From: Pseudocitrobacter cyperus
Lineage (GTDB): Bacteria; Pseudomonadota; Gammaproteobacteria; Enterobacterales; Enterobacteriaceae
Assembly: GCF_039889165.1 (NCBI RefSeq)
Contig: NZ_JAYMYY010000006.1
Location: 186,001 to 250,000, forward strand
Length of the DNA stretch: 64,000 nt
Direction: 5' to 3'
The notes below the pieces were generated by a model. It saw nothing but the letters and a program-made list of their open reading frames with translations. It was not told the origin of the DNA and ran no database searches. The stretch's first letter is position 1. Each line of letters starts with the position of its first letter. Of the stretch, positions 33,619 through 42,432 are shown piece by piece. Made by a program: the position numbers and the translations under genes.

Positions 33619-34119
33619 ATGAATTTGCAGACCGAGTTTCGTAATGCGATGGCGCAACTGGGTAGTGCGGTGTCGGTGATCACCACCGATGGCCCGGCAG
33701 GGAAATTTGGCTTTACCGCCTCTGCCGTGTGTAGCGTGACTGACCAGCCGCCGACCCTGCTGGTGTGTATGAATCGCAACTCGTTTGCCAACGCGCACTT
33801 TAAGCAAAACGGCGCCCTGTGCGTGAACGTGCTTTCCGGCGCACATCAGGAGCTATCGGGTATTTTCGCCAATGCCACCCTGCGTTCCGAAGAGCGTTTC
33901 GCTTACGACCGCTGGCAGGTGATGGCGAGCGGCGCGCCGGTGCTCAGTTCCGCCGTCGCCAGCTTCGACTGCCTGATTGACGACTGCCACGAAGTGGGCA
34001 GTCATACGGTATTTTATTGCCAGGTACAGGCGATTCGCATCAGCGAACAGCCGCGTGGGCTGGTCTATTTCAACCGTCGTTACCATACGGTAGGCGGCGA
34101 TATTGAGGTGAAAGCCTAA
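33619..34119 (+). CDS. iacG: flavin reductase IacG
   Basis: A 166-residue FMN/FAD reductase of the HpaC-like flavin_reduct family (AMAQLGSAVSVITTDGPAG, FTASAVCSVTDQPPTLLVCMN, a C-terminal LVYFNRRYHTVG). It supplies reduced flavin to the IacA monooxygenase. Start at 33619 follows TGAGGA. Confidence 0.93.
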   Translation: MNLQTEFRNAMAQLGSAVSVITTDGPAGKFGFTASAVCSVTDQPPTLLVCMNRNSFANAHFKQNGALCVNVLSGAHQELSGIFANATLRSEERFAYDRWQVMASGAPVLSSAVASFDCLIDDCHEVGSHTVFYCQVQAIRISEQPRGLVYFNRRYHTVGGDIEVKA

Positions 34120-34139
34120 CCCATTGAGGAGCCCGGCTT

Positions 34140-35468
34140 ATGAGCAATACCGCAGCAGCACCGCACGACCCGAAGCAAATGCGCAAACTGGTGATCGCCT
34201 CCGTTCTGGGCAATGCGCTGGAATGGTACGACTTCTTTCTTTATGGCACGGCGGCGGCGTTGGTGTTTGGCCCGCTCTTCTTCCCGGTGGGCGGCGATCC
34301 GCTACAGGGCACATTACTGGCGTTTTCCGGCTTTGCGGTCGGCTTTCTGGCGCGTCCGCTTGGCGGCATCGTCTTTGGTCATTTAGGCGATCGCTACAGT
34401 CGTAAGATGACGTTAATCATGACGTTAACGCTGATGGGGGCGACGACGTTTGTCATCGGCCTGCTGCCGGTTTACAGCCAGATTGGCATCTGGGCGCCGA
34501 TTTGCCTGATTACGCTACGCTTTTTGCAGGGCGTGGCCTCGGGCGGCGAGTGGGGCGGCGGCGTGTTGATGCTGAGTGAAAATGCGCCGACATCACGGCG
34601 CGGCTTCTTTACCGCCTGGAGTCAGATGGGCGTGGCTGGCGGGTTTGTCCTCTCTGCCTTTGCCTTTTATCTGGTGCAGAAATTACCCGAGTCCGACTTT
34701 ATGCAATGGGGCTGGCGGGTACCGTTCCTGCTCAGCCTGCTGATTTTCCTGGTGGGCGTCTATATCCGTAAAAATATTCGTGAAAGCGAGGCGTTTCGTC
34801 AGGCGAAACCAGAAGATAAACATGAAAAAATTCCATTAATGGTGCTGCTGCGTGAGCATCCAAAAGCGCTGATGCAGGCGATTGCGTTGCGCCTGCCGGA
34901 GAATGGCGCGTCCTATATTTTCTTCACCTTTTCAGTGGTCTATGCCAAACATATTGGTATCTCAACCGACATCATTATCAGCGCGGTAACGCTTGCGATG
35001 GTGGTGGAGTTCTTCTCGATTCTGTTCTGGGGAGCGCTTTCCGATCGCATCGGCCTGAAACGCGTCTACTACATCGGCGTTATCGGCCTGCTGGTGATGG
35101 CTTTTCCGTTCTTCTGGCTACTTTCCAGCGGAGAATTTAGCTGGATCATGGTGGCGATGTTCCTCGGCCTGCCGGTGTGCCATGGGGCGATGACGGGCAC
35201 GCAGCCCTGCATAATGAGCGACCTGTTCCCGGTGCGTGTGCGCTACTCCGGCCTGGCGCTGGGGCATGAAGTGGGATCTATTTTTTCCGGCGGGCTGGGG
35301 CCGATGCTCGCCGTCGCCATGTTGATTGAATTTGACGCTTTCTGGCCGGTTTCGCTGCTGCTGATGGCTTATGCGTTGCTGGCGTGGATTGCGTTGTGGA
35401 GCCTGCCTTCGCAGGAAACATCAGCCCTGAGTAAACCTACAAAAACCTTACCCTACAATGAGGTCTAA
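34140..35468 (+). CDS. MHS-family (ShiA/benzoate-like) MFS transporter
   Basis: A 442-residue 12-TM transporter of the metabolite:H+ symporter family (GNALEWYDFFLYG signature; RPLGGIVFGHLGDRYSRKMTL between TM2 and TM3). It lies inside the auxin operon, 20 nt after iacG and 3 nt before catA, so it probably imports indole-3-acetate, anthranilate or catechol-pathway acids. The substrate cannot be told from sequence. A gene of this kind has been linked to IAA uptake in other iac clusters, but I would not transfer the name. Confidence 0.85.
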   Translation: MSNTAAAPHDPKQMRKLVIASVLGNALEWYDFFLYGTAAALVFGPLFFPVGGDPLQGTLLAFSGFAVGFLARPLGGIVFGHLGDRYSRKMTLIMTLTLMGATTFVIGLLPVYSQIGIWAPICLITLRFLQGVASGGEWGGGVLMLSENAPTSRRGFFTAWSQMGVAGGFVLSAFAFYLVQKLPESDFMQWGWRVPFLLSLLIFLVGVYIRKNIRESEAFRQAKPEDKHEKIPLMVLLREHPKALMQAIALRLPENGASYIFFTFSVVYAKHIGISTDIIISAVTLAMVVEFFSILFWGALSDRIGLKRVYYIGVIGLLVMAFPFFWLLSSGEFSWIMVAMFLGLPVCHGAMTGTQPCIMSDLFPVRVRYSGLALGHEVGSIFSGGLGPMLAVAMLIEFDAFWPVSLLLMAYALLAWIALWSLPSQETSALSKPTKTLPYNEV

Positions 35469-35471
35469 GCA

Positions 35472-36398
35472 ATGTCAGTGAATCCGGTTACGACATCTGA
35501 AGTGGAAAAATTGCTCGCCGTCAGCAGCGGTTTTCTCTCGCAACAGGGGAACGAGCGCTTTAAAGAGATCATGCATCATCTGCTGGGCGATATTTTTCAG
35601 ACGATTAAAAAGTTTGATATCAGCGATGAAGAGTTCTGGCTGGCAGTGAACTATCTCAACGAGCTGGGCGAGCGCAAAGAAGCGGCGCTGCTGGCGGCGG
35701 GGCTGGGGCTTGAGCACTACCTGGATATCCGCGCCGATGAAAAAGAGGCGGCCGCAGGCCATGAAACAGGCACGCCACGCACCATTGAGGGGCCGCTGTA
35801 TGTGGCGAATGCGCCGCTGGCTGAAGGCTATGCTCGCATGGATGATGGTGAAGAGCAGGGCGAGATCATGTGGCTACAGGGCGTGGTGAAAGATAAGCAG
35901 GGCAAACCCGTGGCGAACGCCATTGTCGATATCTGGCACGCCAACACGATGGGCGGGTACTCGTTCTTTGATCAATCCCAGAGCGAATACAACCTGCGCC
36001 GCCGCGTACTGACCGACGCCAGCGGGCGCTATGCGGTACGCAGCATTGTGCCATGCGGTTACGGCTGCCCGCCGGATGGCCCGACGCAAAAGCTGCTGAA
36101 CGGTTTAGGCCGTCACGGCAACCGCCCGGCGCATATTCACTTCTTTGTCTCCGCGCCGGGTTATAAGCATCTCACCACGCAAATCAACCTCAATGGCGAT
36201 GCGTATCTGTGGGATGATTTTGCCTTCGCCACGCGCGATGGGCTGATTGCTGACCCGATAAAAGTGGATGATGAAGCGGTAGCTTATGAGCGGGGTATTC
36301 ATCAGCCGCATACGGAAGTGAATTTTGACTTTACGCTGGTGGCGGCGACGCAGAATGGTGAGGAAGAACGCGGGAAGCGCTTACGCGTGAAGGAGTAG
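35472..36398 (+). CDS. catA: catechol 1,2-dioxygenase
   Basis: A 308-residue intradiol dioxygenase that opens catechol to cis,cis-muconate (first step of the ortho/beta-ketoadipate route). An N-terminal helical linker domain (about 1-105) is followed by the catalytic domain with the Fe(III) ligands Tyr (MGGYSFF), Tyr (CGYGCPPDG) and two His (HIHFFVSAPGY). It is the last gene of the operon, which implies that catechol is the end product of the Iac enzymes. catB, catC and the later genes are not in the window. Confidence 0.95.
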   Translation: MSVNPVTTSEVEKLLAVSSGFLSQQGNERFKEIMHHLLGDIFQTIKKFDISDEEFWLAVNYLNELGERKEAALLAAGLGLEHYLDIRADEKEAAAGHETGTPRTIEGPLYVANAPLAEGYARMDDGEEQGEIMWLQGVVKDKQGKPVANAIVDIWHANTMGGYSFFDQSQSEYNLRRRVLTDASGRYAVRSIVPCGYGCPPDGPTQKLLNGLGRHGNRPAHIHFFVSAPGYKHLTTQINLNGDAYLWDDFAFATRDGLIADPIKVDDEAVAYERGIHQPHTEVNFDFTLVAATQNGEEERGKRLRVKE

Positions 36399-36403
36399 AA
36401 TAG

Positions 36404-36428
36404 AACAGGGCCGCATTGCGGCCCTGTT
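36404..36428. terminator. hairpin ending the iac-catA operon
   Basis: AACAGGGCCGC (36404-36414) pairs with GCGGCCCTGTT (36418-36428), a perfect 11-bp stem with a 3-nt loop between convergent genes; the U-tract is weak. Confidence 0.7.
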
Positions 36429-36430
36429 GC

Positions 36431-36859
36431 TTAACGATAATCTGGATTGGACATCACGCTATAGCGCCCACCGCCCAGCAGAAATAACACAATACCCAGC
36501 AGGAAATAGAACGCCGCGCTTTCAATAATCCACGCCCCTGTCGGTGCCAGCGTAAATATTTGCGTGCCATTGGCCAGCGCCACCGCCATTAACATGGTGA
36601 ACGACACAATAATGGCTGCCCAGCGGGTGAATATTCCGAGAATAATCAGAATCGGGCAGAGAATTTCACCAATAAACACGCCCCAGGCAATAAAACCCGG
36701 CAGCCCGGCTTTTATCAGTAAATCCTGAATAAATCCCAGATCGCCGCCGGGAAGGGCTTTATGAATACCGTGAAACAGGAGTAATCCACTGAACGTCAGG
36801 CGCAGCAAGAGCTTAGCGCCGTCCGGATGGTCAAACCGTTGAGTTAACGCCTTGAGCAT
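36431..36859 (-). CDS. DoxX-family membrane protein
   Basis: A 142-residue integral membrane protein with four hydrophobic helices and the DoxX pattern (LLRLTFSGLLLFHGIHK at TM1; a second half with GIFTRWAAIIVSFTMLMAVA). DoxX proteins have been tied to thiosulfate:quinone oxidation and redox stress but most are uncharacterised. It is convergent with catA. Another DoxX protein, distinct in sequence, lies at 61485-61976. Confidence 0.8.
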   Translation of the reverse strand: MLKALTQRFDHPDGAKLLLRLTFSGLLLFHGIHKALPGGDLGFIQDLLIKAGLPGFIAWGVFIGEILCPILIILGIFTRWAAIIVSFTMLMAVALANGTQIFTLAPTGAWIIESAAFYFLLGIVLFLLGGGRYSVMSNPDYR

Positions 36860-37011
36860 AAAACAGTCCTTATTAAGTTAACCCTGATGGCAGGGGGCAG
36901 CAGAAATTTGGGCAAAGAAAGCCGGATGACATAGTGGCAAAGGATTGTGGCGGAAAAAAGGCAGAAAAATTAAATGAGTTGTTAGAAATTTTTAGTGTGT
37001 TGAATATGAAA

Positions 37012-37042
37012 AAGCCCGCTGATATTAAGCATCAGCGGGCTT
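37012..37042 (-). terminator. fliB terminator
   Basis: AAGCCCGCTGAT (37012-37023) pairs with ATCAGCGGGCTT (37031-37042). Read on the minus strand it ends GGGCTTTTTC, about 30 nt past the fliB stop. Confidence 0.85.
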
Positions 37043-37071
37043 CGTCAGGCGACTCATACGCGTACAGTTGG

Positions 37072-38289
37072 CTAACCTATCAATAACAGCGCAGAGAGGT
37101 CGTCACCCCCATTGATTTTATTGATAATGTGATTGAGCCTCGCATCAATGGCAGTATTGTGCATAGTTCGTTGTGAAAAACTGGCAATGGTTTTCATGAC
37201 CATGGTCTGATCGACCTCCTGGTGCATCGATTTGACGCTAAGGAAAACCTTGATGTAGTAAAAATCGAGGACGATACGATAAAACTGGCGCAAAATAGTT
37301 GCCGTGTCTTTGCCCGGGAAATAGCCGTTATAAATTTTATATAACAGATAATTACGTAATACGTGCGGTTCGGCAAGGCATGAGGTCGCACACACTTTTT
37401 CCCATTGAAGGTTAATGGCCGCAAACTTTTCGCCCTGCAGATTCAGGTCATTCTGGTTGGTGATATCAAACCAGTCAGAAATGAGCCGATGGCCTTCCAG
37501 CGTAAAATTGTCACGTTGGGAATCTGATGCAACATGGGTACCCATGACCGCCAGTGCCTGTAATTTTAATTTCGTGGCGCTAGCGGAGTGACGCTTATCG
37601 ATTAACGTGCGGCCGCTGTGTAATTCATTTAACAGCGCATGATAAAAATCTTCAACCTGAGTAAAGTGATTATGCAGATCAAAATTGTACTTTTGCAGAC
37701 AGAGAATAAACTGCGCCAGCGCCATCAGATTTTCTTCTACATTCAGGCTGTCGGACTGTAATAAGTGCCAGCTAAACAGGTGAATCACCTGTTGAACCTG
37801 TCCCGCCGACTGGCGCTTACCGATAAGATTGGTTTTGTGATGCGCCAGCAGCTCTTCCTGCTCGTGTAGCATCATCCCTTCCGGGTCGAACAGCGCCAGA
37901 CGCACCACCTCCGGACATGAAAGCGTCATACAGTGGCGCGTTTCATCCTCATATTTTTGCTCTAAACGGGGATAGATCGAACAGGTTCTTGATAGCGCGC
38001 TTTCGCCCATTTCACGATGCACTGTACAGAGTTTATTCTCCGCCATAAAAGGGCAATCGCCATGTTGATCCAGCTTAATTCTGGAGTACTGGTTTTTACC
38101 TTTACGCAGAAGAATCAGATTCTCTTTCGCGATAGTGGCGATCTCTTTGTTATCGGCCGTAAGATATTTATGGTGGGTTTTCTTATCAATAAAGATACTC
38201 CAGCCCCGACAGCAGGACATTAAGCAGTCAGGCCCCACGCACTGGAATTTACTCACGAATACCGGCTTTACTGTTTTATGGATTTTCAT
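37072..38289 (-). CDS. fliB: flagellin lysine-N-methylase FliB
   Basis: A 405-residue enzyme matching Salmonella FliB, which methylates lysine side-chains of flagellin, raising adhesion and hydrophobicity. The hallmark is the N-terminal cysteine set CVGPDCLMSCC with GWSIFID, followed by CPFM, LCTVH and TCSIYPR, probably ligating a metal/FeS cluster. The rest (about 150-405) is helical and not otherwise recognisable. In Salmonella fliB sits by fliC; here the flagellin gene is not in the window but the basal-body cluster starts 4 kb away. Its terminator lies directly downstream. Confidence 0.88.
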   Translation of the reverse strand: MKIHKTVKPVFVSKFQCVGPDCLMSCCRGWSIFIDKKTHHKYLTADNKEIATIAKENLILLRKGKNQYSRIKLDQHGDCPFMAENKLCTVHREMGESALSRTCSIYPRLEQKYEDETRHCMTLSCPEVVRLALFDPEGMMLHEQEELLAHHKTNLIGKRQSAGQVQQVIHLFSWHLLQSDSLNVEENLMALAQFILCLQKYNFDLHNHFTQVEDFYHALLNELHSGRTLIDKRHSASATKLKLQALAVMGTHVASDSQRDNFTLEGHRLISDWFDITNQNDLNLQGEKFAAINLQWEKVCATSCLAEPHVLRNYLLYKIYNGYFPGKDTATILRQFYRIVLDFYYIKVFLSVKSMHQEVDQTMVMKTIASFSQRTMHNTAIDARLNHIINKINGGDDLSALLLIG

Positions 38290-38535
38290 AAAGTTTATTT
38301 GTCACTGAAAACGGCAAAGCTAACATGAGCGAACGGTGAATTTATAGCCATATAAGCGCGCACTATCTTCAGTAATTCAACGTGTTTTATTTTACGGGAT
38401 TTCTTCGTTTTGAAACGCTCAAAAGCGCATAGATGTATGAGGTTATCTGGCATTAGAAATAATGAACTTTTTAGTACTATTTGCGGGCTTTATTTGACCC
38501 TTCGACTTGCTGACACACTTATCTCTCTGGGAATT

Positions 38536-39741
38536 ATGAAAAAAAAATTAATAACACAATGTCTGCTGATGGCAGGCCTGATTGCGGCTATTCCACATGC
38601 TGCCGCATCGTATAATGGCTTTGATGCACGCAGCGCCGCGATGGGTAGCGTGGGCGTTGCCTCGGCACATTTTAGCGCCGCGCCGTTAGTCAACCCTGCG
38701 CTGCTTGCCACGTCCCGCAGCACGGATAAAGTGAGCCTGGTTGCGCCATCGCTTGGCGCGTATGCCAGCGACCCGGCAAATCTCATCGATGGTTTTGATA
38801 ATGTCACCAGCGCCTGGGATAACCTGGAGAGCGCCATTGGCACCGGCAATGAAGCTGACGCCGCCGCAAAACTGGGGAATGTGGTTGCCGGTATTGCCGG
38901 TGAAAATGCCTCGGCAAATATTGGGCTCGCCATGATGTTAGCTATTCCAGATGAAACTCTGCCCATCGCGTTAACGATAAACAGTTGGGCGAAAGGTAAT
39001 GCGCGTGCGTTAGTCAGCCAAAGCGACCTGGAATATCTGGAAGGCGTCGCCAACGGGACAATTATTCCGGTAGAAGAGGATCTGGATAAATTAACCTCCC
39101 GGGCGGAGGGGATGGCCGCGCTGGTGACGGAATATGGCGTCTCGCTGGCGCATCCGTTCACCATCGGCACTATGTCAGCGGGTGTGGGGATTACGCCAAA
39201 ATTACAGCGTATCGAAACCTGGAATTATAATGTTGCTATCAATAATTATGACTCTTCTGATCTGCGCGACGGCAACTGGCAGCGCCAGACCATGAGTGCA
39301 AACATCGATGCCGGTTTTTTTGCCTCGCCAACGCCGGGCTGGATGATTGCGCTTTCGGCACAAAACCTCATCGAAAATCAGGTTAAAACCCGCGAAGTTA
39401 ACGGTTATCAACCCGCTTTCGTCATTCGACCTCAGGTTACGGCAGGTACCGCCTGGCAGAGCGGGCGCATGACGCTGTCTGCCGATATCGACCTGACGCC
39501 GGTCAGTAATTTCCAGTATATCGATAAAAATCAGTATGCAGCGGTGGGCGGCGAGTTGCGCGCAACGGACTGGATGCAGCTACGTGCGGGCTATCGCCTC
39601 GATATGCGCGGTAACGATCGCCGCGTTGTGACCGGCGGCGTGGGGCTTTCCGCCGGGGAAGCGATGCAGTTTGACTTAACGGCAATCGCCGGGCGGGATC
39701 GCACTATCGGCGGCGTCGCGCAATTCACTTTCTATTTCTGA
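38536..39741 (+). CDS. TraF-like (TraF_2) outer-membrane beta-barrel protein
   Basis: A 401-residue exported protein with signal peptide (about 1-24, IPHAAAS-YN) and the PF13729-type pattern of 'conjugal transfer protein TraF' relatives (NGFDARSAAMGSVGVASAHF). It ends in the aromatic QFTFYF typical of outer-membrane barrels, and alternating beta-strand stretches fill the C-terminal half. Despite the family name it has no tie to conjugation here. ATG 38536 is preferred to one 42 codons upstream since it starts at the signal peptide (MKKKLI). Divergent from fliB, it may be an OM porin-like protein. Confidence 0.75.
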   Translation: MKKKLITQCLLMAGLIAAIPHAAASYNGFDARSAAMGSVGVASAHFSAAPLVNPALLATSRSTDKVSLVAPSLGAYASDPANLIDGFDNVTSAWDNLESAIGTGNEADAAAKLGNVVAGIAGENASANIGLAMMLAIPDETLPIALTINSWAKGNARALVSQSDLEYLEGVANGTIIPVEEDLDKLTSRAEGMAALVTEYGVSLAHPFTIGTMSAGVGITPKLQRIETWNYNVAINNYDSSDLRDGNWQRQTMSANIDAGFFASPTPGWMIALSAQNLIENQVKTREVNGYQPAFVIRPQVTAGTAWQSGRMTLSADIDLTPVSNFQYIDKNQYAAVGGELRATDWMQLRAGYRLDMRGNDRRVVTGGVGLSAGEAMQFDLTAIAGRDRTIGGVAQFTFYF

Positions 39742-39780
39742 TCTAAATTTCAGCAAATTGCCTTTTCACCGATAAGAAAT

Positions 39781-39806
39781 AGTGGGGGATCTCTCCCCCC
39801 ACTTTT
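39781..39806 (+). terminator. terminator after the TraF-like gene
   Basis: AGTGGGGG (39781-39788) pairs with CCCCCACT (39796-39803), followed by TTTTCTCTTTT. Only 20 nt separate it from the next gene's start, so it could also attenuate readthrough into the autotransporter. Confidence 0.85.
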
Positions 39807-39826
39807 CTCTTTTCGTAAGGCAAATA

Positions 39827-41980
39827 ATGAAAAAACAATTTCAATACTCTCTGCTGCAACGCGCAATTCTTATTGCCACACTGGGCACTGTTCACGGCGC
39901 TTATGCCGATACGATTATCGAAAAAGATACCGTTATTGACGGCAGCTCTCCTGAAAATGAAAACTATCAGGTCTACGGCGGTGCGACGTTAACCGCTTCA
40001 GGGGCAAATGTCGGGTTCATTGATATTTCCTCCGGCCATTTAGCCATGAAGGGCGGGCTGATTAATGACTACCTGCAGGTGGGGTTCAACGGCACGGCGG
40101 ATATCCAGGATGCGGCAATCAAAGTAGCTGTCCTGATGGGGGATACCCAGCTCAGCAAAACGGCCATTGAAACGCAGCTTATCCTGTCCGACGCCCATCT
40201 TTCCGCGACAGAAGTCAGTGCGCAACAGTTCGTCGCCTATAATGCGCAAAGCACTATTGCAAAAGGCCATTTCGATAACACCACCGATCCCTATAACACC
40301 CTCGGGGCCATTGTTACCTATAGCAGCGACACCTCATTGACGGAAAGCGTTATCCGCGGCAAGGAATCTGCATTCTATCTTGAAGGATTAGGCGACACGC
40401 GATATCAAACCCATCTGTCCCGCTCCAGCGTCTGGGCGCTTGAGGGGCCGGCGTTGCTGGTTGCCCGCGGTAAACATGATATCCGTCTGGAAAATGGCAG
40501 CAGCGCCGGTTCACAAACGGGTGAACTGCTGACGGCCAAAAACGGCAGCGATGTTGCCCTGACGCTCGACGCCAGCCAGGCGGCGGGTGATATCGTCGCG
40601 CAAGACTCCTCATTGGTTGACGTCGTGCTCACCCGTGGCAGTACCCTTTCCGGCGGCATGAGCAACGTAAATTCCCTCGCCATCGACGGCACCTCGCACT
40701 ATGAAATGACGCGTGACTCCGATATCAACGCACTTTCTCTGACAGGCGGAACGGTGAAGTTTGCGACGGTAGAGCCTGGAACATTGACGGTCGGAACGCT
40801 CTCCGGCAACGGTCATTTCCTGATGAATATGGATACGGCAGGCTGGCAGGGCGATCTGCTGGATATTACCGGCAGCGCGAGCGGAGAACACACTCTGCAT
40901 CTGGCGGCAAGCGGGCGCGAAGCCGGGAGCAGCGATGCGCTGACGCTGGTACGCACCGGCGGCGGTGATGCTGAATTTGTCCTCAATGGCGGACGCCTTG
41001 ACCTTGGCGCCTGGCAGCATGAACTGGTGCGCAATGGTAATCAGTGGGAACTGGTTCAGGCTGCGGGTTCAACATCGGCCTCCACCGACGCGATGCTCTC
41101 CATGGCTTCTGCGCCGCAGTTTATGCATGAAGGCGAGCTAAACGTACTGCGTGCGCGTCTTGATAACAGCCGCGCCGGGCAGCAGTCGGGTATGTGGGGA
41201 AGCGTGCTGTATAACCGCAGTGACGTTGATGGCGCCTGGGGCTCCGCCTACCGACTGGAGCAGAACGGTATGATGCTGGGCGGCGACAAGGTTACGGAGC
41301 TGAACGCGGGCGCGTTGACGACCGGCGCCTATTTGAGCCAGTCGACCGGCCAGCTTAAACATGCTCGCGGTGGAAAGAGTCGCGTAACCAGCTACGGCGG
41401 CGGCCTGTACGCTACGCTGAATGCGGATAACGGCTGGTATGCCAGCGGTTCAGCGCAGATTAACCATTTTGACAACAAAATGAGCGCGCGTATGAGCGAC
41501 GGCGGCACGGCGCGGGCAGACTGGAACAGTTGGGGTTACGGTCTGGGGCTGGAAGCGGGTCGCCAAATCGCGCTGAACGATGCCACGCAACTGACGCCAT
41601 TTGCCGGCCTCAACGGCTGGCTGACCCCGTCTGAGCACGTCAAACTGAATAACGGCATGACGGCGGAAACCGGTGACGGGCGTTCCGTTCAGGCGCAAGC
41701 GGGTATTCGGGTGAATACCAACCTCAGCGTGGCGGATATGCGGGTTACGCCATACGTAACGGCTTCTCTCAGCCAGGCGCTGGTGAAAAATGGCAGCACG
41801 CGAATCAACGATACCTATGACTTTACCAATGACTTTACCGGCACTGGCGGCAAGGTGTCGGGCGGTATCAGCGTGAATATCACGCCGTCAACGAGCGTAT
41901 GGGTCGATGCGAGCTATGCGAAAAGTGAGCACACGGAGTCGCCCATTATCGGCAATGTTGGCCTGCGGATAGATTTCTAA
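39827..41980 (+). CDS. autotransporter (type Va) with short passenger
   Basis: A 717-residue protein. The signal peptide spans about residues 1-27 (MKKQFQYSLLQRAILIATLG). A passenger of about 400 residues, rich in small, polar beta-helix repeats (pertactin-like), follows. The C-terminal 12-strand beta-barrel (about 440-717; GMWGSVLYNRSDVDGAW, VDASYAKSEHT) ends in RIDF, as required for BAM recognition. No serine-protease triad, RGD or known adhesin motif is seen, so function (adhesion, biofilm) is open. Start 39827 is preferred over one 15 codons earlier because of the signal peptide and AAGG at 39817. Confidence 0.82.
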   Translation: MKKQFQYSLLQRAILIATLGTVHGAYADTIIEKDTVIDGSSPENENYQVYGGATLTASGANVGFIDISSGHLAMKGGLINDYLQVGFNGTADIQDAAIKVAVLMGDTQLSKTAIETQLILSDAHLSATEVSAQQFVAYNAQSTIAKGHFDNTTDPYNTLGAIVTYSSDTSLTESVIRGKESAFYLEGLGDTRYQTHLSRSSVWALEGPALLVARGKHDIRLENGSSAGSQTGELLTAKNGSDVALTLDASQAAGDIVAQDSSLVDVVLTRGSTLSGGMSNVNSLAIDGTSHYEMTRDSDINALSLTGGTVKFATVEPGTLTVGTLSGNGHFLMNMDTAGWQGDLLDITGSASGEHTLHLAASGREAGSSDALTLVRTGGGDAEFVLNGGRLDLGAWQHELVRNGNQWELVQAAGSTSASTDAMLSMASAPQFMHEGELNVLRARLDNSRAGQQSGMWGSVLYNRSDVDGAWGSAYRLEQNGMMLGGDKVTELNAGALTTGAYLSQSTGQLKHARGGKSRVTSYGGGLYATLNADNGWYASGSAQINHFDNKMSARMSDGGTARADWNSWGYGLGLEAGRQIALNDATQLTPFAGLNGWLTPSEHVKLNNGMTAETGDGRSVQAQAGIRVNTNLSVADMRVTPYVTASLSQALVKNGSTRINDTYDFTNDFTGTGGKVSGGISVNITPSTSVWVDASYAKSEHTESPIIGNVGLRIDF

Positions 41981-41989
41981 GGGGAACAG

Positions 41990-42017
41990 GTGCTTTACCG
42001 GTTTGCCGGTAAAGCAC
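41990..42017. terminator. terminator between autotransporter and flhE
   Basis: Perfect 12-bp stem: GTGCTTTACCGG (41990-42001) with CCGGTAAAGCAC (42006-42017) and loop TTTG. Shared by two convergent genes. Confidence 0.85.
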
Positions 42018-42021
42018 GCTT

Positions 42022-42432
42022 TCAACGAAGGTGACGGTAACTGATTGTGAGCTGATTTCTCAGGATGGTCATCGGGGAGTCGAGTCGACCGCCCCCCATC
42101 GAGTGGTACTCAAAACGAAAAGGCCCGGCCGCCGGAAAGCCCGCAGGCAGCGGCATTTCACCATTGAACCCCGGTAACGGCAGGCAGCGCGTGGCGCTGC
42201 ACAGTCGAATGCGAAACCCGTCAGGGGTATAACCTGTGGTGGCGATTGCCCAATACACCCGCGATGCCACCGCCCCGGAAGGCAGAGGGGAGGGGCTTTG
42301 CACGGGTTTGCTTTTCAGAACCTGCTTCCCGTGCGTCAATGTGCCGCCGAAGCTGTGATTGCTCCAGGAGCCATCAGCCGCAAGCGACAGAGGCGAGACC
42401 AGCAGCAGCCCCGCCAGCCATTTTCTCATCAT
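42022..42432 (-). CDS. flhE: flagellar protein FlhE
   Basis: A 136-residue exported protein (signal peptide about 1-18, LSLAA-DG) matching FlhE, a periplasmic protein found in enterobacteria after flhA that limits proton leak/early flagellar export. It starts inside the flhA stop (ATGATGA overlap) and ends the fliE-cheRBYZ-flhBAE run. A mature part with two Cys near CSATRCLPLPG suggests a disulfide. Confidence 0.88.
   Translation of the reverse strand: MMRKWLAGLLLVSPLSLAADGSWSNHSFGGTLTHGKQVLKSKPVQSPSPLPSGAVASRVYWAIATTGYTPDGFRIRLCSATRCLPLPGFNGEMPLPAGFPAAGPFRFEYHSMGGGRLDSPMTILRNQLTISYRHLR

Noticed and set aside
38536..39741. TraF family name taken as evidence of a conjugative element
   Set aside because: Only an outer-membrane-like protein of the TraF_2 family is present; no other transfer gene, relaxase or oriT is seen.
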